Assembly: GCA_900155495.1 (NCBI GenBank)
Contig: FTLJ01000671.1
Span: 1-28,341, forward strand
Direction: 5' to 3'
Length of the DNA stretch: 28,341 nucleotides
Source: Porogramme epimiltina
Taxonomy: Eukaryota > Basidiomycota > Agaricomycetes > Polyporales > Polyporaceae
Shown here: piece by piece, positions 27,793 to 28,341 of the stretch
How positions within the stretch are numbered: the stretch's first letter is position 1
Layout: every line of letters begins with the position of its first letter
Translations under genes and position numbers: made by a program
The notes under the pieces: generated by a model
Told to the model about the DNA's origin: nothing
Databases searched by the model: none
What the model saw: only the letters and a program-made list of their open reading frames with translations

Positions 27793-28341
27793 CGGCGAAT
27801 GGAGCGAAGAAAGGCCGTACAACGGGGGGCGAAGAAGTTGTGCCTGGGAGCTTCAGCCTTGACGTGGCCTCTACGCGAAGGCCGGCCAGTAGAGTTTCCA
27901 GACGCAGATACTGGCTAGGTCCTCTTAAGGCACATAAGACTCGGAGTCTAGGGAAAGAATGAAAAGGCGTGGATGGATGTTGAGTATCCGCGGCTGTGCT
28001 CAAGTCCGGAGTCGGGCAGCCAGCGAATGAGCGCTCATATAGGGCCACAGGCGCTTAGCGCTTGATGCTCTCAACCGGTGACGTCATGGCGCATGCGCGC
28101 CACGCGAAGCTCTCAACTTCAATTTGCGGCGCTACATGAGAGTAACACATCCACAATTAGTAGATGATATGAAGTACAGAAGGAACTCGGTGACGGACTT
28201 GCGTCAAACATGAGGTCGTTTCAAACTTGTCGCGAATCTCGGATATGCCTGGAAGAGGCAGCGGCGTGGCACGGCGCCGGCGCCGGCGCTTCGCGACCAC
28301 CAACTGGTGTAGGTATATTGTAATATGAGTAGGATTTTCGC
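27793..28341. promoter_or_regulatory. Upstream region of the 26155 F-box gene with palindromic sites
   Basis: Contains a perfect 12-bp palindrome ATGAGCGCTCAT (28027-28038) next to CATATAGG, a perfect CRE/ATF-type TGACGTCA (28079-28086), and immediately after it TGGCGCATGCGCGCCA (28087-28102). Further out is a GGCGCCGGCGCCGGCGC tract (about 28274-28290). An open frame overlaps part of this region (to 28048) but only in the frame made redundant by the spliced first exon. No other gene is seen up to the window end. Confidence 0.4.

Noticed and set aside
27698..28048. 116-codon open frame overlapping the start of the last F-box gene
   Set aside because: It shares the region of the spliced first exon but in another frame and ends just after it; the micro-exon model explains the region better.
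1..28341. CRISPR arrays, bacterial operons, rRNA genes, telomeric repeats
   Set aside because: None seen: no regularly spaced direct repeats, no rRNA-like conserved blocks, no TTAGGG arrays.

Overview
The window looks like nuclear DNA of a filamentous basidiomycete (Agaricomycete-type). It carries F-box-like proteins of the expanded mushroom type (LPNELL...VCRHWREV) and a HET-domain protein with the basidiomycete EDEAYCLFGLFGINMP motif. Introns are short (42-72 bp) GT-AG introns with CTAAC/CTGAC-like branch sites. There is no bacterial signature: no operons and no Shine-Dalgarno sites. Everything here is read by eye; no database search was possible.

Layout. 1-2541: a broken copy of a conserved cysteine-containing fungal membrane/secreted protein (DUF7729-like), then a spacer rich in GCGCTA palindromes. 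2370-7670: a diverged, about 5.3-kb inverted duplication that places two F-box paralogues head to head (2542-4218 minus, 5890-7515 plus). Their promoters, TATA boxes and 5' UTR introns match across a centre near 5075, close to a 13-C run. 8127-9647: a split gene for a single-pass membrane protein. 9648-10901: repeat debris, including a MITE-like end and an orphan copy of the F-box 3' flank. 10902-13005: a two-exon HET protein. 13728-15080: a six-exon gene of unknown function with a MABP-like beta-prism C-terminus. 15081-17600: no gene I can support. 17713-18078: a small alanine-rich secreted protein. 18451-20109: F-box protein. 20110-22155: no confident gene. 22156-23841 (plus), 24057-25801 (minus) and 26155-27792 (minus): three more F-box proteins, the last two with tiny first coding exons.

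Reading. Six of the ten gene loci are F-box/leucine-rich substrate-adaptor candidates that share one architecture: an N-terminal F-box, about 400 residues of LRR-like sequence, and a conserved C-terminal block. This suggests a local, fast-evolving F-box cluster built by tandem and inverted duplication. The HET protein beside it could make this a self/non-self recognition neighbourhood, but that is inference. The most striking physical structure is the F-box palindrome, where regulatory DNA was duplicated together with the gene.
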